From the NCBI RefSeq assembly GCF_025860405.1, contig NZ_CP063785.1, forward strand, positions 6,077,390 through 6,141,389: a DNA stretch of 64,000 nucleotides, given 5' to 3'. Position numbers and translations under genes: made by a program. The stretch is from Tolypothrix sp. PCC 7712. GTDB lineage: Bacteria > Cyanobacteriota > Cyanobacteriia > Cyanobacteriales > Nostocaceae. This document shows positions 1 through 9,674 of this stretch, piece by piece; positions within the stretch are counted from its first letter, which is position 1, and each line of letters begins with the position of its first letter. The notes under the pieces were generated by a model, which saw nothing but the letters and a program-made list of their open reading frames with translations, did no database searches and was not told the DNA's origin.

Positions 1-50
1 TTGGGAACCCGTCCACCGCACTGGCTCACTTTTGACTTTTGCCTTGTTGT

Positions 51-194
51 ACTAGTTACTCAACAAAAAAACAGAACAATAATTTTGGAGGGGGTTTGGG
101 GGACGCAACCGTCACCCAATCGGGGGTTTGGGGGATTCTCCCCCAATTCTTCTAGCTTCTTTAATAAGTGACAAATCAATCGCTAATGAGCTTA
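51..194. repeat. Dispersed intergenic repeat, copy 1
   Basis: A stretch of about 144 bases, from ACTAGTTACTCAAC to GAGCTTA, recurs with few changes at 8466-8610. Its core has G-rich runs (GGAGGGGGTTTGGGGGA). No open frame is conserved between the copies, so I read it as a non-coding repeat. Whether it is mobile cannot be told from two copies. Confidence 0.75.
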
Positions 195-244
195 ACTGCA
201 CTGTATTGACTTTTAATCAACACTCAGCACTCATCTTTCAACTA

Positions 245-549
245 ATACCAATTTGAAAAAAGAATGCGACAGATTGTAGGGGCATGGCATTGCCCATTGG
301 TGTCAACTTAACGTGAAACCCGCTTTGTAGCTAGGTTTTCGCCCTCACCCCCAACCCCTCTCCCGCCGGGAGAGGGGAGCAAGAGATTTAATTCCCCTTC
401 TCCCCAAGGAGAAGGGGTTAGGGGATGAGGGCGCGAGGTATTTGTACAACGCCCGCCCTATATCGCTTTTAGCTTAAGTTGACACGTATGGGCAATGCCT
501 TGCCCTCTAGAATATATTGATGTGTCGCAAACATTATTTGATTTGGTAT
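245..549. mobile_element. MITE-like element (ATACCAA family), copy 1, interrupted by a second element
   Basis: The ends are ATACCAATTTGAAAAAAG and, reverse-complemented, ATACCAAATCAAATAATG, with the shared internal motif TGCGACA. The uninterrupted version is at 46708-46806 (99 bp). Here the element is split by a 186-bp element at 300-485. A third copy, interrupted at the equivalent point, is at 51541-51872. Confidence 0.7.
300..485. repeat. Nested palindromic element (GTGTCAAC family)
   Basis: The element begins GTGTCAACTTAA and ends TTAAGTTGACAC. Inside are nested complementary arms: GCCCTCACCCC pairs with the later GGGATGAGGGC, and within it CCCCTCTCCC pairs with GGGAGAGGGG. It is related to the copy at 51626-51809 (opposite orientation) and to the six-fold tandem array at 59418-60550. 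Confidence 0.75.
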
Positions 550-551
550 AA

Positions 552-1043
552 CTATTGCTTACAGAGAGCGATCGCCAATAAAGCAGCTGCGCTAAATGCC
601 GCTATTGTTCGCACATGGTTCCAGAATGTCCAGTTAGCAAGATATCTAGCCCAGAGATTTGCGCCCTCAGTGCTATCTGGTTTGGCGATCGCCAGAGCAT
701 CATTGAGGGGTACATTAAAAGCAATTGTTACCAGAATTGTACCTACGAGATAGAATAGGCTCCCAAGCAGCAAGTAGACTGCACCAGGTTGATGTAACTT
801 TGATAGTGATGCGATCGCCAGAAACAAGCAAGCCAATGCTGTTCCAAATAGCGCCACCATAAACCACGGATTGATGGCTGTAATATTGATGGATTGCATA
901 GCAACAATGCCTTCTCTAGGCTGAAGCCGAGCCAAAGCACTCATCACAAAAGTGGAAAAGGCAAAGAAGACTCCCGCAACCAAAGAGCAGCCCAAGACTG
1001 TGAAAAGTTTTAATGTCAATAGCCAGTAATTAACATTTGTCAT
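552..1043 (-). CDS. DUF1772 family membrane protein
   Basis: A 163-residue integral membrane protein with about four hydrophobic helices. The first begins near residue 10 (LFTVLGCSLVAGVFFAFSTF). The pattern of a first helix followed by a long loop, then FNVPLND and a C-terminal WTFWNHVRT stretch, is typical of the DUF1772 (anthrone oxygenase-like) family, whose bacterial members have no firmly assigned function. I chose the ATG at 1043 over a longer upstream frame because AGAGGG lies five bases before it and the family usually starts just ahead of the first helix. The neighbours give no functional hint. The family call rests on recognition of the pattern, not on a search. Confidence 0.75.
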   Translation of the reverse strand: MTNVNYWLLTLKLFTVLGCSLVAGVFFAFSTFVMSALARLQPREGIVAMQSINITAINPWFMVALFGTALACLFLAIASLSKLHQPGAVYLLLGSLFYLVGTILVTIAFNVPLNDALAIAKPDSTEGANLWARYLANWTFWNHVRTIAAFSAAALLAIALCKQ

Positions 1044-1238
1044 ACAACCCTCTGCAAATGTATTATTTTTAGCTTCAGGAAAGAATTGATTCCCTACTAT
1101 CTGATTCTTGTGCAACTATCAAAATCTTGTGATTATTTTTTCCTACTGATACCAATAAAAATAATATTGGCGATAGATAAATTGTTGTAGATGTACAATA
1201 TTGTAGCGAGAGATACTGATTGCTTAGATCCTCACTTG

Positions 1239-1351
1239 TCAATACTGCTCGGTTAAGGATTTTAAACTCTTAATTTGGTTTGGGGAAAAGGTGAAAGGGT
1301 AAGGATTAAAGGTTTTTTCTTGCCCCTTTTCCCCTTAACCGACAAGTATTG
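1239..1351. mobile_element. MITE (CAATACT family), copy A, with 9-bp target duplication
   Basis: The terminal inverted repeats are CAATACTGCTCGGTTAAGG on the left and, reverse-complemented, CAATACTTGTCGGTTAAGG on the right (17 of 19 match). The flanks CCTCACTTG at 1230-1238 and 1352-1360 form a perfect 9-bp direct repeat. The interior has no gene. A second copy with its own 9-bp duplication is at 13997-14123. Confidence 0.85.
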
Positions 1352-1628
1352 CCTCACTTGTGAGGATGAGTACTAACAAGACTTAATGCAGTTAGAGAAA
1401 ATACTAACTTTATTCCTAATTGCAGATTGCTGTTAAATTAAATGTATAACTAAAGATAGTAGTTGAGTAACATTACTTCAGCAATACAATAATAGGTTTC
1501 ACAGGCAATGTATTCAGAGATATGACTAAATGAATTTAGCCAATAATTTTGATTGATATTATCTCACATTTTTGGGTAAATAATTATCCGAAAAATTTCA
1601 ATTATGACCATATTGATTTAGGTGCCAG

Positions 1629-2754
1629 ATGAAAAAACTGATTAGAGGATTGCGCGAATTTCAAAGTAGTTATTTCCCCGCCAATGAAGAACTATTTGAA
1701 CAACTTTCTCAAGGTCAAAAGCCCAGAGTTCTCTTTATTACTTGTTCCGATTCGCGTATCGACCCCAACCTAATTACACAAGCTGGGTTAGGCGAATTAT
1801 TTGTCATCCGCAATGCAGGCAACATTATTCCACCCTATGGTGCGACTAATGGTGGTGAAGGGGCAACAATTGAATATGCTATTCAAGCATTAGATATTCA
1901 ACAAATTATTGTCTGTGGACACTCACATTGTGGTGCCATGAAAGGGTTAATGAAATTAGACAGCTTGCGGGTAGAAATGCCGCTTGTACATGACTGGCTC
2001 AAGTATACAGAGGCAACCAGACGGCTGGTAAAAGATAACTATAGCCACTATAAAGGCGAAGAATTATTAGAAATAATTATTGCGGAGAATGTACTGACTC
2101 AAATCGAAAATCTCCGGACTTATCCAGTGATTCGCTCTAAACTACACCAAAAACAACTTAGTATTTACTCATCGTTCGCGTAATCGATTCTGAAAATAAA
2201 GAATTCATCAAAATGGTTAAAAGGCTTACAAAAAAAGGATTAATCGCATCAAACTTTTATCCATATACCCTTTAGAGGCGTGGTTAGTTCACAGTGCGAT
2301 GACGGTGCGATCGCACCGATACATTCAGATTCCTACTGAAATCTTTGAGGGAAATCGGGTAAGTGTAAGCTTTCTATTCTGATTACCAAAACCAAAGCTA
2401 TATATAGTAGGAATTTCATGGTTTTTTGGGAATTAATTATTTCCGATTTGGATTACGCGAATGGTGAGTATTTACGCTTGGATATATCAAATTGAGACAG
2501 GAGATGTTTTAGTATACAATCCACAACAGCACGCCTATGTATTACTTCCAAATCATCTGCCCCCATCAGAAATAGATGAAACTTTAATTAGCCCCCCGTT
2601 AATTAGCAATGGGGACATAGATTTCCCAAAAAATGAACAACGAGCAGTTCGATTACCCAAGCAACTTCCTAGTTCTGAATATGAATGGTTTCCCATGACA
2701 GAACTTTCTCCAGAACAATGGGAGCGCATTTATCGAGGCTCAAAAACAAATTAA
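1629..2754 (+). pseudogene. Beta-class carbonic anhydrase, split by a small mobile element
   Basis: The first part (1629-2168, about 180 residues) carries the beta-carbonic anhydrase zinc site: Cys39, Asp41 and Arg43 in ITCSDSR, and His98 and Cys101 in CGHSHCG. Such enzymes interconvert CO2 and bicarbonate. The frame then runs into inserted DNA and stops at 2183. The missing C-terminal part resumes at 2467 (SIYAWIYQIETGDVLVYNP) and runs to 2754, as expected for the long cyanobacterial IcfA/CcaA-type enzyme. The inserted 298 bp are flanked by the duplicated nonamer AGTATTTAC; removing the insert and one nonamer rejoins the frame. The catalytic core is intact, so a truncated product could be made, but it lacks the C-terminal region. 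The right fragment has an ATG at 2461 supplied by the insert. I see a broken gene and infer loss of full function. Confidence 0.88.
2169..2466. mobile_element. 298-bp MITE-like element inside the carbonic anhydrase gene
   Basis: The left end CATCGTTCGCGTAATC matches the reverse complement of the right end, CACCATTCGCGTAATC, at 14 of 16 positions. It is flanked by direct repeats AGTATTTAC at 2160-2168 and 2467-2475, a 9-bp target duplication. No transposase frame is visible inside, so it is probably non-autonomous. The ends differ from those of the CAATACT family. Confidence 0.82.
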
Positions 2755-2895
2755 TATCAATTCAAAATTTGTCTTCTCCCAAAGGGAGAGGCTACGCCAA
2801 GGAAAGTTTGCCAGGGCGCGGTCAATTCCCATACCCTGCAGCAACGGGTTCAGCGAAGTGGTTAGGCAATTTATTCAGCGTGAGTTGCTGTCATA

Positions 2896-3777
2896 TTAGC
2901 GAAAATCAATTAATGTCTGGCGATAGGTATCTGGTAAACCAGTATCAAAACATTTACCTTTGATCACATAACCTGTCATTCCTTCTGCCTGACATAATTG
3001 ATCCAAACAAGTTGTTAACTGAAATTCGCCACGATAGCGCAAATTTTCCTGAATACTTTGTGCCAAGTAATCAAAAATGTTTGGTGTCAATATATATAAG
3101 CCAAATACACATAAAAATTCATCTTCTGCCATACCTTCTACTCGTAGATGTTGGCGTGCATAATCAATACTGGGTTTTTCTGCTAGTTGAGTGATTTGCA
3201 ACAGCGAATTGAACTCTTACCACACTCCTGTGACGCATCCTGCTTTATTAATGATTGCAGAGGGCATTGTAGTTAAGCTGACTACACTTTGATTCACTTG
3301 GGCATAAAGTTCAACCATTTGACGCGCACAAGATTTATCAATGTCAGATTTATAAACATGATCGCCTAACATTAATAAAAATGGCTCATTTTTTACCCAA
3401 TCTTTTGCACAGAATACTGCATGACCATATCCTTCTTGTTGTGTTTGGGTTAATAGCACAACTTTCTTACCCAATTCTTGCAGATATTGGCTATATTCTT
3501 GATTGGCTGGTGAAAGTTTTTGCCAAAGTTCCTCTGGAGGTGGATTTTTAAATAAATCTGTAAAAACTCCTAAATCATCAGGTTGGACAACAATTCCTAC
3601 TTCTGTAATACCCGCACTAATTGCTTCTTCTACAATTGCTAAAATTACAGGTTTAGCTCTACCATCTTGGTCAATAATAGGGAAAAGTTCTTTTTTGACA
3701 ACTTGAGTTGCAGGAAATAATCTAGTACCAAAACCAGCAGCAGGAATTACCGCTTTTCTGACTTGATTGATTGGCAT
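2896..3777 (-). pseudogene. galU: UTP-glucose-1-phosphate uridylyltransferase (GalU-type), in-frame stop
   Basis: The N-terminal part has the nucleotidyltransferase signature AVIPAAGFGTRLFPATQ with the following KKELFPI, and later MLGDHVY. The family makes UDP-glucose from UTP and glucose-1-phosphate for polysaccharide and glycolipid synthesis. A TAA at 3217-3219 stops translation after about 186 codons. The same frame continues without a shift through LLQITQLAEKPSIDYAR and ends at 2896, giving about 293 codons, the normal GalU length. One base change (for example CAA to TAA) explains it, and the rest of the frame is clean, so the mutation is recent or is a sequencing error. A TTG at 3201 could restart a C-terminal fragment, but that would lack the nucleotide-binding site. 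Confidence 0.85.
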
Positions 3778-4030
3778 TCAGAACAATACCCCACTTATTT
3801 CAGATAATTCTCCCCTACTCTCTGGACATTTTCCAGAAAATATAAATTATCCCACTTTCAGGGGAACATATTCTTTCTCCTCTGCTGACATAGCGTTCGC
3901 GTAGCGTCCCGCAGGGATGGAATATTTTTTCAGTTGCAAGTTTCTTCCTTTAGCACTATGCTGTCCGTTCGCTGCTGCCTTCATGATAAATCTTGAACTG
4001 GACACAAGATGAGGGAGAAGAATGCAATTA

Positions 4031-4155
4031 AGGGATTTCCAAGAAATAAATTATTCCATCTTGTGGGGCGGGCATCTTGCCCGCCACATAAGCTGGGCGG
4101 ACAAGATGTCCACCCCACAATAAATACTGGGATATTTTTTTATTTGGAAGTCCCT
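4031..4155. mobile_element. 125-bp MITE (AGGGAYTTCC ends), copy 1
   Basis: The ends are AGGGATTTCCAAGAAATAAA and, reverse-complemented, AGGGACTTCCAAATAAAAAA. The flanking bases TTA and TAA suit a TA target duplication. The centre holds two complementary arms (GGGCGGGCATCTTGCCCGCC and GGGCGGACAAGATGTCCACC). The copy at 63520-63644, in reverse orientation, differs at only one position that I can see. Confidence 0.85.
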
Positions 4156-4226
4156 AAGGAAAAGTAAGCAATGAAGGCAATAGACTAGAAAAGTCATAGA
4201 ATGGTCAACGCTGCTCCCCTGCTCCT

Positions 4227-7200
4227 ATGTTTCCTCTACGTCCTTCCCTGACAAAAATTTCTTTGCGGTGGGTATTATTAATTCCTTTTGTTTTGCAAAC
4301 AATTGGAGCAGTTGGGCTGGTGGGTTATTTTTCCGATCGCAGCGGTGAGCAAGCTGTGGAAAATTTAGCGAATCGGCTGATGCATGAAGTGAGCCACCGC
4401 ATTAGCGATCGCCTCGATAGTTATTTGCAAACTCAGCAGCAAGCAATGGCGATCAACGCTCAAGCTGTAGAGCAAGGAAGTCTAAATATTCAAGATTTTG
4501 GGCAATTACGTAACTACTTGTGGCAGCAAATTACCCTATTTCCATTGCTGGGTAGTAATTTCTTTGTCAATGCACAGGGTGAACAAATTGGTTACGGGCG
4601 GCTTCAAAGTCAAGAGATAGTAGAACAAGCAAAACAGCTGACAAAAGAAAATTTGTCGATTGGTACTGTCTTCTTGAGCGAACTGCAAAAGTCTCATTTA
4701 GGCAAACGGAAACATTATTTAGTTGACTCCAAAGGACAGCCCAAAAAACTTGTTTACACCCTAGAAGTTGATAACCGCCAGCTACCTTGGTATGTTCATG
4801 CCAAAATTGCTAAAAAACAAACTTGGTCGCCAATTTTTCTGCATAAAGTCACTCCTTCTTTAGGAATTATGGCCTTGGCTCCAATTTACGATCGCGGCGG
4901 TAACTTCCAAGGAGTGTTTTTTTCTGATGTGTTGTTGTCAGAAATTAGTACTTTTTTAGATAATTTGCAGTTCTCACCTTCAGGTAAAGCATTTATTTTG
5001 GAGCGTTCTGGAGATTTGGTAGCGACTTCTACTTTAGAAATACCTGATTTATCCCAGGGAAAAGGTCAACTGCAAAGATTGCCAGCTGTGCAGAGTCAGG
5101 ATGTGCAAACGCGATCGCTTGCTCAACAAATCTTGAAAAAGTCTGGTAGCTTCCGTCACATAAAAAAAGATACTCAAATGAGTTTAGAGGTTGATGGACA
5201 ACGGTATTTTGTCCAAATCTTTCCTTACAGCGATCGCTATGGCTTAGATTGGCTGGTGGTAACATCGTTACCAGCATCCGACTTTATGAGAGAAATTGAG
5301 GCCAATAAAACTCAGACGGTGATCTTCTGTTGGCTAACGCTATTTGCTACTATCTGTATTGGTATATTTACGGCAAGCAGGATTACCAAGCCGATTGTCC
5401 GGTTGAGCGAGGCTAGTCAGGCTTTAGCACAAGGAGAATGGCAGCAACCCCTATCAGAAAAAATTGCGATCGCAGAACTCCAGCTACTAACTAAATCTTT
5501 TAATCAGACAGCTAAAGATTTAAAAGCAGCCTTTGAACGCGCTAAACTTGCTCTGAATGAATCTGAGGACAAATTTGCCAAAATTTTCCGCAATAGCCCC
5601 GATTTTATTCATATTATTAGCTTTGAGACTGGCTGCTATGTCGAGGTGAATGATCGCTTTTTAGAAATTACTGGCTATTCTCGTGCAGAGGTGATTGGTC
5701 ATACTCCTTTAGAACTGGGAATAGCAGTACAACCGGAAAAATTATCACAAATGTGTCAGTTATTACGAACTGAGCAGCGTGTATACAATTTTGAGTTGGA
5801 ATTGCGAACCAAATCAGGGGAAATTAAAATTGGCTTAATTTCTTCAGAATGGATTGAATTAGCAGGCAAACCTTACATTCTCTCTATATTTAAAGATTAC
5901 ACAGAACGCAAACAGGTAGAACTAGAACTAATACAAGTCCGAGAATTGCGAGAAGCAATTTTTAATGAATCTGCCGATGCCATTTTTTTGGTAGAACTAC
6001 CCCCAAACAGACGGATTCTGGATTGCAATCAGCGCGCTGTTGAGTTGTTTGAGGTAGAAAGTAAAGCTGAATTAATTGGCATTCAAGGCAATATCCTACA
6101 GAAACAAAAATTCATGGAGGAAGAACTGGCTGAGATTGCTATCAAAATCGAACAGCAGGGATTTTGGAGTCGAGAAGTGGAATACCTAACCAAAAAGGGA
6201 GATTCCTTTTGGGGCAATTTAGCTATCAAAATGATTCAGGTAGCAGGACAATCTATGTATCTTGTCCGCGTGACAGATATTACTGATATTAAGCGGATAA
6301 TTACTGCTCTACAGCAAAGCGAAGAAAGATTTCAGCTTTTAGCAGCCACTTCACCGGGAGTAATTTATACCGTTGTTGAATACCCCAGTGGCCCAGTTCG
6401 TTATGAATACCTCAGTCCAGCATTTGAGGAAATACATGAAGTTTCAGTGACAACAGCCCTTGAAGATGCTGCCATTACCATTAACCAGATGCATCCTGAT
6501 GATCGTTTGGGTTATCAACAGGCAGTTGCATCCAGTATTGAAAATATGCAACCGTTTAAGTATGAATGGCGCATTATTACACCTTCGGGCAAGATTAAAT
6601 GGATTCAGGCCAATTCTCGCTCCGAAAACAGGGAAAACGGAGAGATTGCTTGGCATGGGATAGTCCAAGAGATTAGCGATCGCAAACAAGTAGAGGCGGC
6701 ACTACGAGAGAGTGAAGAAAAATTCCGTCGTGCCTTTGATGATGCAGCAATTGGTATGGCCTTAATTTCCCCTGATGGGCAGTTTTTACAAGTCAATCGT
6801 TCCTTGTGTGAAATGGTAGGCTATAGCGAAGCCGAACTGTTAAGGCTGAATTCCCTAGAGATTACCCATCCCGATGACATTGAGACCAATTTAGCAGCTG
6901 CAACGCAAGTATTAAAAGAGAAACAACGCATCTATCAACTCAAACAACGCTATATTCATCAAAGCAGGTCTATTATTTGGATTCTCATCAGTGTCTCTTT
7001 AGTAAGAGACCAGAATCGCCAGCCTCTGTACTTTGTTGCTCAAATTCAGGATATTAGCGAACAACAAGCTGCACTGCGCGAACGCCAACAAATCGACAAA
7101 ATGAAAGACGAGTTTATCTCCGTCGTCAGTCATGAACTTCGCACACCTTTAACAGCTATTCATGGCGCTTTGGGAATGCTAGGAACAGGAATTTTTGCAA

Positions 7201-7841
7201 AACGCCCAGAACGTGCCAAAGAAATGCTAACCATTGCCTTGAATAACTGCGATCGCTTAGTACGTCTAGTCAACGACATTCTTGACTTAGAACGTTTGGA
7301 CTCTGGCAAAACTCAGTTGATGATGGAGACTTGCCAAATTAATACCTTAATGCAGCAAGCTGTAGACACCGTGCAAGTGATTGCTACCCAAGCCGCCATT
7401 AACCTAGAATTCACCCCCTTATTTGTCACCATTACGGCTGCACCCGATGCGATCGTGCAAACTCTCATCAACCTCCTCAGCAATGCCATTAAATTTTCTC
7501 CCGCCAACAGTACAGTTTGGCTCAATGCAGAGTTAGTAACTGAGGAATTAAACTTAAAACAGACAAAATTTCCTATGACTAGCCCTTATGTTCTCTTTTC
7601 TATTAAAGACCAAGGACGAGGTATTCCCACGGATAAATTAGAGACTATCTTTGGCAGATTTCAACAAGTTGATGTCTCCGATTCTCGTCAAAAAGGTGGA
7701 ACAGGATTAGGTTTAGCAATCTGTAGAAGCATCGTCCAACAACATAGCGGACAGATTTGGGTAGAAAGCATTGTTGGGCAAGGTAGCACTTTTTATTTTA
7801 CGTTGCCACTAAATCAGAGAAAATTAAGTAAACAAAATTAA
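4227..7841 (+). CDS. Membrane sensor histidine kinase, Cache-HAMP-PAS(x4)-HisKA-HATPase
   Basis: A 1204-residue kinase. Helix 1 is at about 13-33, a periplasmic Cache-like sensing region at about 40-345, helix 2 at about 364-386, then HAMP. Four PAS segments start near residues 450, 573, 698 and 829, each closed by a PAC-like sequence ending in RKQVE or similar. The dimerisation/phosphoacceptor motif SVVSHELRTPL places the phosphorylated His at residue 969. ATP-binding boxes follow: N box near 1080 (LLSNAIKFS), DQGRGIP near 1127 and GGTGLGLAI near 1157. All catalytic motifs are intact, so it should autophosphorylate. The ligand is unknown. A single receiver protein follows 69 bases downstream and is its probable phosphate acceptor. 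Confidence 0.93.
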   Translation: MFPLRPSLTKISLRWVLLIPFVLQTIGAVGLVGYFSDRSGEQAVENLANRLMHEVSHRISDRLDSYLQTQQQAMAINAQAVEQGSLNIQDFGQLRNYLWQQITLFPLLGSNFFVNAQGEQIGYGRLQSQEIVEQAKQLTKENLSIGTVFLSELQKSHLGKRKHYLVDSKGQPKKLVYTLEVDNRQLPWYVHAKIAKKQTWSPIFLHKVTPSLGIMALAPIYDRGGNFQGVFFSDVLLSEISTFLDNLQFSPSGKAFILERSGDLVATSTLEIPDLSQGKGQLQRLPAVQSQDVQTRSLAQQILKKSGSFRHIKKDTQMSLEVDGQRYFVQIFPYSDRYGLDWLVVTSLPASDFMREIEANKTQTVIFCWLTLFATICIGIFTASRITKPIVRLSEASQALAQGEWQQPLSEKIAIAELQLLTKSFNQTAKDLKAAFERAKLALNESEDKFAKIFRNSPDFIHIISFETGCYVEVNDRFLEITGYSRAEVIGHTPLELGIAVQPEKLSQMCQLLRTEQRVYNFELELRTKSGEIKIGLISSEWIELAGKPYILSIFKDYTERKQVELELIQVRELREAIFNESADAIFLVELPPNRRILDCNQRAVELFEVESKAELIGIQGNILQKQKFMEEELAEIAIKIEQQGFWSREVEYLTKKGDSFWGNLAIKMIQVAGQSMYLVRVTDITDIKRIITALQQSEERFQLLAATSPGVIYTVVEYPSGPVRYEYLSPAFEEIHEVSVTTALEDAAITINQMHPDDRLGYQQAVASSIENMQPFKYEWRIITPSGKIKWIQANSRSENRENGEIAWHGIVQEISDRKQVEAALRESEEKFRRAFDDAAIGMALISPDGQFLQVNRSLCEMVGYSEAELLRLNSLEITHPDDIETNLAAATQVLKEKQRIYQLKQRYIHQSRSIIWILISVSLVRDQNRQPLYFVAQIQDISEQQAALRERQQIDKMKDEFISVVSHELRTPLTAIHGALGMLGTGIFAKRPERAKEMLTIALNNCDRLVRLVNDILDLERLDSGKTQLMMETCQINTLMQQAVDTVQVIATQAAINLEFTPLFVTITAAPDAIVQTLINLLSNAIKFSPANSTVWLNAELVTEELNLKQTKFPMTSPYVLFSIKDQGRGIPTDKLETIFGRFQQVDVSDSRQKGGTGLGLAICRSIVQQHSGQIWVESIVGQGSTFYFTLPLNQRKLSKQN

Positions 7842-7910
7842 TTACATATAATTGCATCAGTTAAGAGTTGCCTGAATTTCAGTAATGAGTTTTATTTTGC
7901 CTCACAAGTT

Positions 7911-8291
7911 ATGACGAAACGCGTTTTAATTGTTGATGACGAACCTGATATTCGTCGTATTATCCAAGTATCCTTAGAAGAAATGGCAGGATGGAAAGTC
8001 AGCACAGCTCAGTCGGGTAGTGACGCATTACTGACAGTAAAAACCGGACATTGGGATGCCATTCTTCTAGATATTTCTATGCCCGATATGAGTGGATTTG
8101 ATGTCTGTCAGAAGCTGCAATCCGATCCCGCTACACAACTGATTCCCATAGTGTTGTTAACAGCAAAAGTACAACCGAGCGATCGCCGTCGTTTTGCCCA
8201 GATGGGTGTCGCTGGCGTGATTGCTAAACCTTTCAACCCCGTTACTATATCTAACGAGGTAGCCCAAACTTTAGGATGGGAATTGTTCTAA
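7911..8291 (+). CDS. Single-domain response regulator (CheY-like)
   Basis: A 126-residue stand-alone receiver domain. The acidic pocket is Asp9/Asp10, the phosphoacceptor is Asp54 (ILLDISMPD), the switch residue is Thr84 (VLLTAK) and the conserved Lys is Lys106 (AKPF). No output domain follows, so it must act through protein contact or as a phosphorelay intermediate. It lies 69 bases after the PAS-rich histidine kinase on the same strand, which makes the two a likely two-component pair. Cyanobacterial genomes often carry this kinase-plus-lone-receiver arrangement. Confidence 0.93.
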   Translation: MTKRVLIVDDEPDIRRIIQVSLEEMAGWKVSTAQSGSDALLTVKTGHWDAILLDISMPDMSGFDVCQKLQSDPATQLIPIVLLTAKVQPSDRRRFAQMGVAGVIAKPFNPVTISNEVAQTLGWELF

Positions 8292-8324
8292 GGCAATACG
8301 CTTGGGTTAAGAAAATTAATTGAT

Positions 8325-8451
8325 AAGTAACCACGCAAAATTAATTACAGTCATTGCGAGCGCAGCAAAGCAATCTCAACCCTTGCGATTGCTTCATTAC
8401 GCTCCGCTCCATTCGCAATGACATTGTGTAATTAATTTTGTTTAACTACTT
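8325..8451. mobile_element. MITE-like palindromic repeat (AAGTA / CATTGCGA family), copy X
   Basis: The left end is AAGTAACCACGCAAAATTAA and the right end, reverse-complemented, is AAGTAGTTAAACAAAATTAA. Inside are opposed GTCATTGCGA arms. A diverged copy of nearly the same length (129 bp) is at 54172-54300. Confidence 0.75.
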
Positions 8452-8465
8452 AACAAAACCAAAAA

Positions 8466-8610
8466 ACTAGTTACTCAACAAAAAAACCGAACAATAATTT
8501 TGGAGGGGGTTTGGGGGACGCAACCGTCACCCAATCGGGGGTTTGGGGGAGAATCCCCCAATTGATCTGGCTTGTTTAATAAGTGACAAATCAATCACTA
8601 ATGAGCTTAA
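8466..8610. repeat. Dispersed intergenic repeat, copy 2
   Basis: Same orientation as and close in sequence to 51-194, beginning ACTAGTTACTCAAC and ending GAGCTTAA. It lies directly after the palindromic element at 8325-8451. No coding frame is shared. Confidence 0.75.
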
Positions 8611-8941
8611 CCCAAGCCTATTGTTTTCTCAGGTACTTTTACTACTGCAATCAACAGGCGATCGCACTTTTGATTATTGAGCCAATTTACACAATCCAGT
8701 AGAAATTTACCCACATAAAATTATCGACTCATACCGGAATCATTAAGTAAGTTCGTGGAAATAAACCAAACCATGTTACGAAACGTAAATAAGCTTGAAA
8801 CTCTTACCAATGAATAATTCCAGCCTCAGCCAGTTATTTTTAATTTTGCCAACCTAGTTATTTAATTTTTACAAAAACTTACAATAAAATCACAAAAATT
8901 CAGAGATATCTCCCTGATTATCTGCATAAATAGCAGCTTTA
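8611..8941. other. Intergenic region without recognisable content
   Basis: AT-rich DNA containing one HIP1-like GGCGATCGCA site. I see no conserved small frame, tRNA or repeat shared with the rest of the window. A promoter for the downstream secreted protein is expected here but I cannot place it with confidence. Confidence 0.5.
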
Positions 8942-9571
8942 ATGGAATTGTCAATTTCAATAGACAATCCAATGTTACAAACAAACCGTAAATTGAACCA
9001 ATTATTTTTAGCTGCTGTATTTTTAGTATTAGTAGAAACACTGAGCAATCCAAAAGTTGAAGCAAAACCGATAAACAATCTTCAGCAATTACCCACATCA
9101 AGCGTTATTGCAGCCACACCAGCATGGCAAGAATTTTCTTCATCTGAAGGAAAATTTTCTGTGCTTTTTCCTAATGGCAAAGTAGAAGAGATATCTCAGC
9201 CTGAAAATTCTAATTCCTCAGGTATTAAATCTTTAAAAATGCACGGTGTTACTGGAGATAAAAATGCTTTTATTGTGGGATATGCAGACTTTAGCATTGA
9301 TGTCAGCCAGGTAGCTCCGGGAGAATTAATCGATGCTTTTCTAGAAGGAATGTTACAAAATGAAAGCAAGTTATTGAGTCAAAAAAATATTCAGTTTGAA
9401 GAATATCCCGGTAAAGAAATTAAAGTCAAAGATGAAAAAAATGGCACGATTTATAACAGTCGCTTTTTTCTGGTTGGACAGAAAATATATTTTATGATGG
9501 TTGGTAGTATAGAAACTCCTGAAGTTAGCGATACGCAAAAATTCTTCAACTCTTTCCAGTTGATTAAGTAA
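8942..9571 (+). CDS. Secreted hypothetical protein
   Basis: A 209-residue protein with an N-terminal export signal: a basic stretch (QTNRK) followed by LFLAAVFLVLVETL and a probable cleavage near VEAKP. The mature part begins with WQEFSSSEGKFSVLFPNG, a phrase seen in many short cyanobacterial secreted proteins of unknown role, and ends in a compact alpha/beta pattern (FFLVGQKIYFMMVG, then FFNSFQLIK). The ATG at 8972 gives a shorter, more typical signal peptide and may be the real start. The gene stands alone between repeats. No function is assigned. Confidence 0.7.
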   Translation: MELSISIDNPMLQTNRKLNQLFLAAVFLVLVETLSNPKVEAKPINNLQQLPTSSVIAATPAWQEFSSSEGKFSVLFPNGKVEEISQPENSNSSGIKSLKMHGVTGDKNAFIVGYADFSIDVSQVAPGELIDAFLEGMLQNESKLLSQKNIQFEEYPGKEIKVKDEKNGTIYNSRFFLVGQKIYFMMVGSIETPEVSDTQKFFNSFQLIK

Positions 9572-9674
9572 TGCCAATTTAAAAACAGAATGTAACAGAT
9601 CAGAAGGGCACAGCAATGCTGTGCCCTTTGAATTATTGGCAAAACTGTCCAAACAGTATGGTAAACTGAAGTTT

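Noticed and set aside
517..753. Plus-strand 78-codon frame
   Set aside because: It is antisense to the DUF1772 gene and starts in a repeat.
2461..2754. Independent small gene starting ATGGTGAGTATTTACGCTTGG's first codon
   Set aside because: Its protein is the missing C-terminus of the carbonic anhydrase, and its start codon comes from the inserted element.
3503..3706. Plus-strand frame opposite galU
   Set aside because: It is a shadow of the nucleotidyltransferase gene, which has clear motifs.
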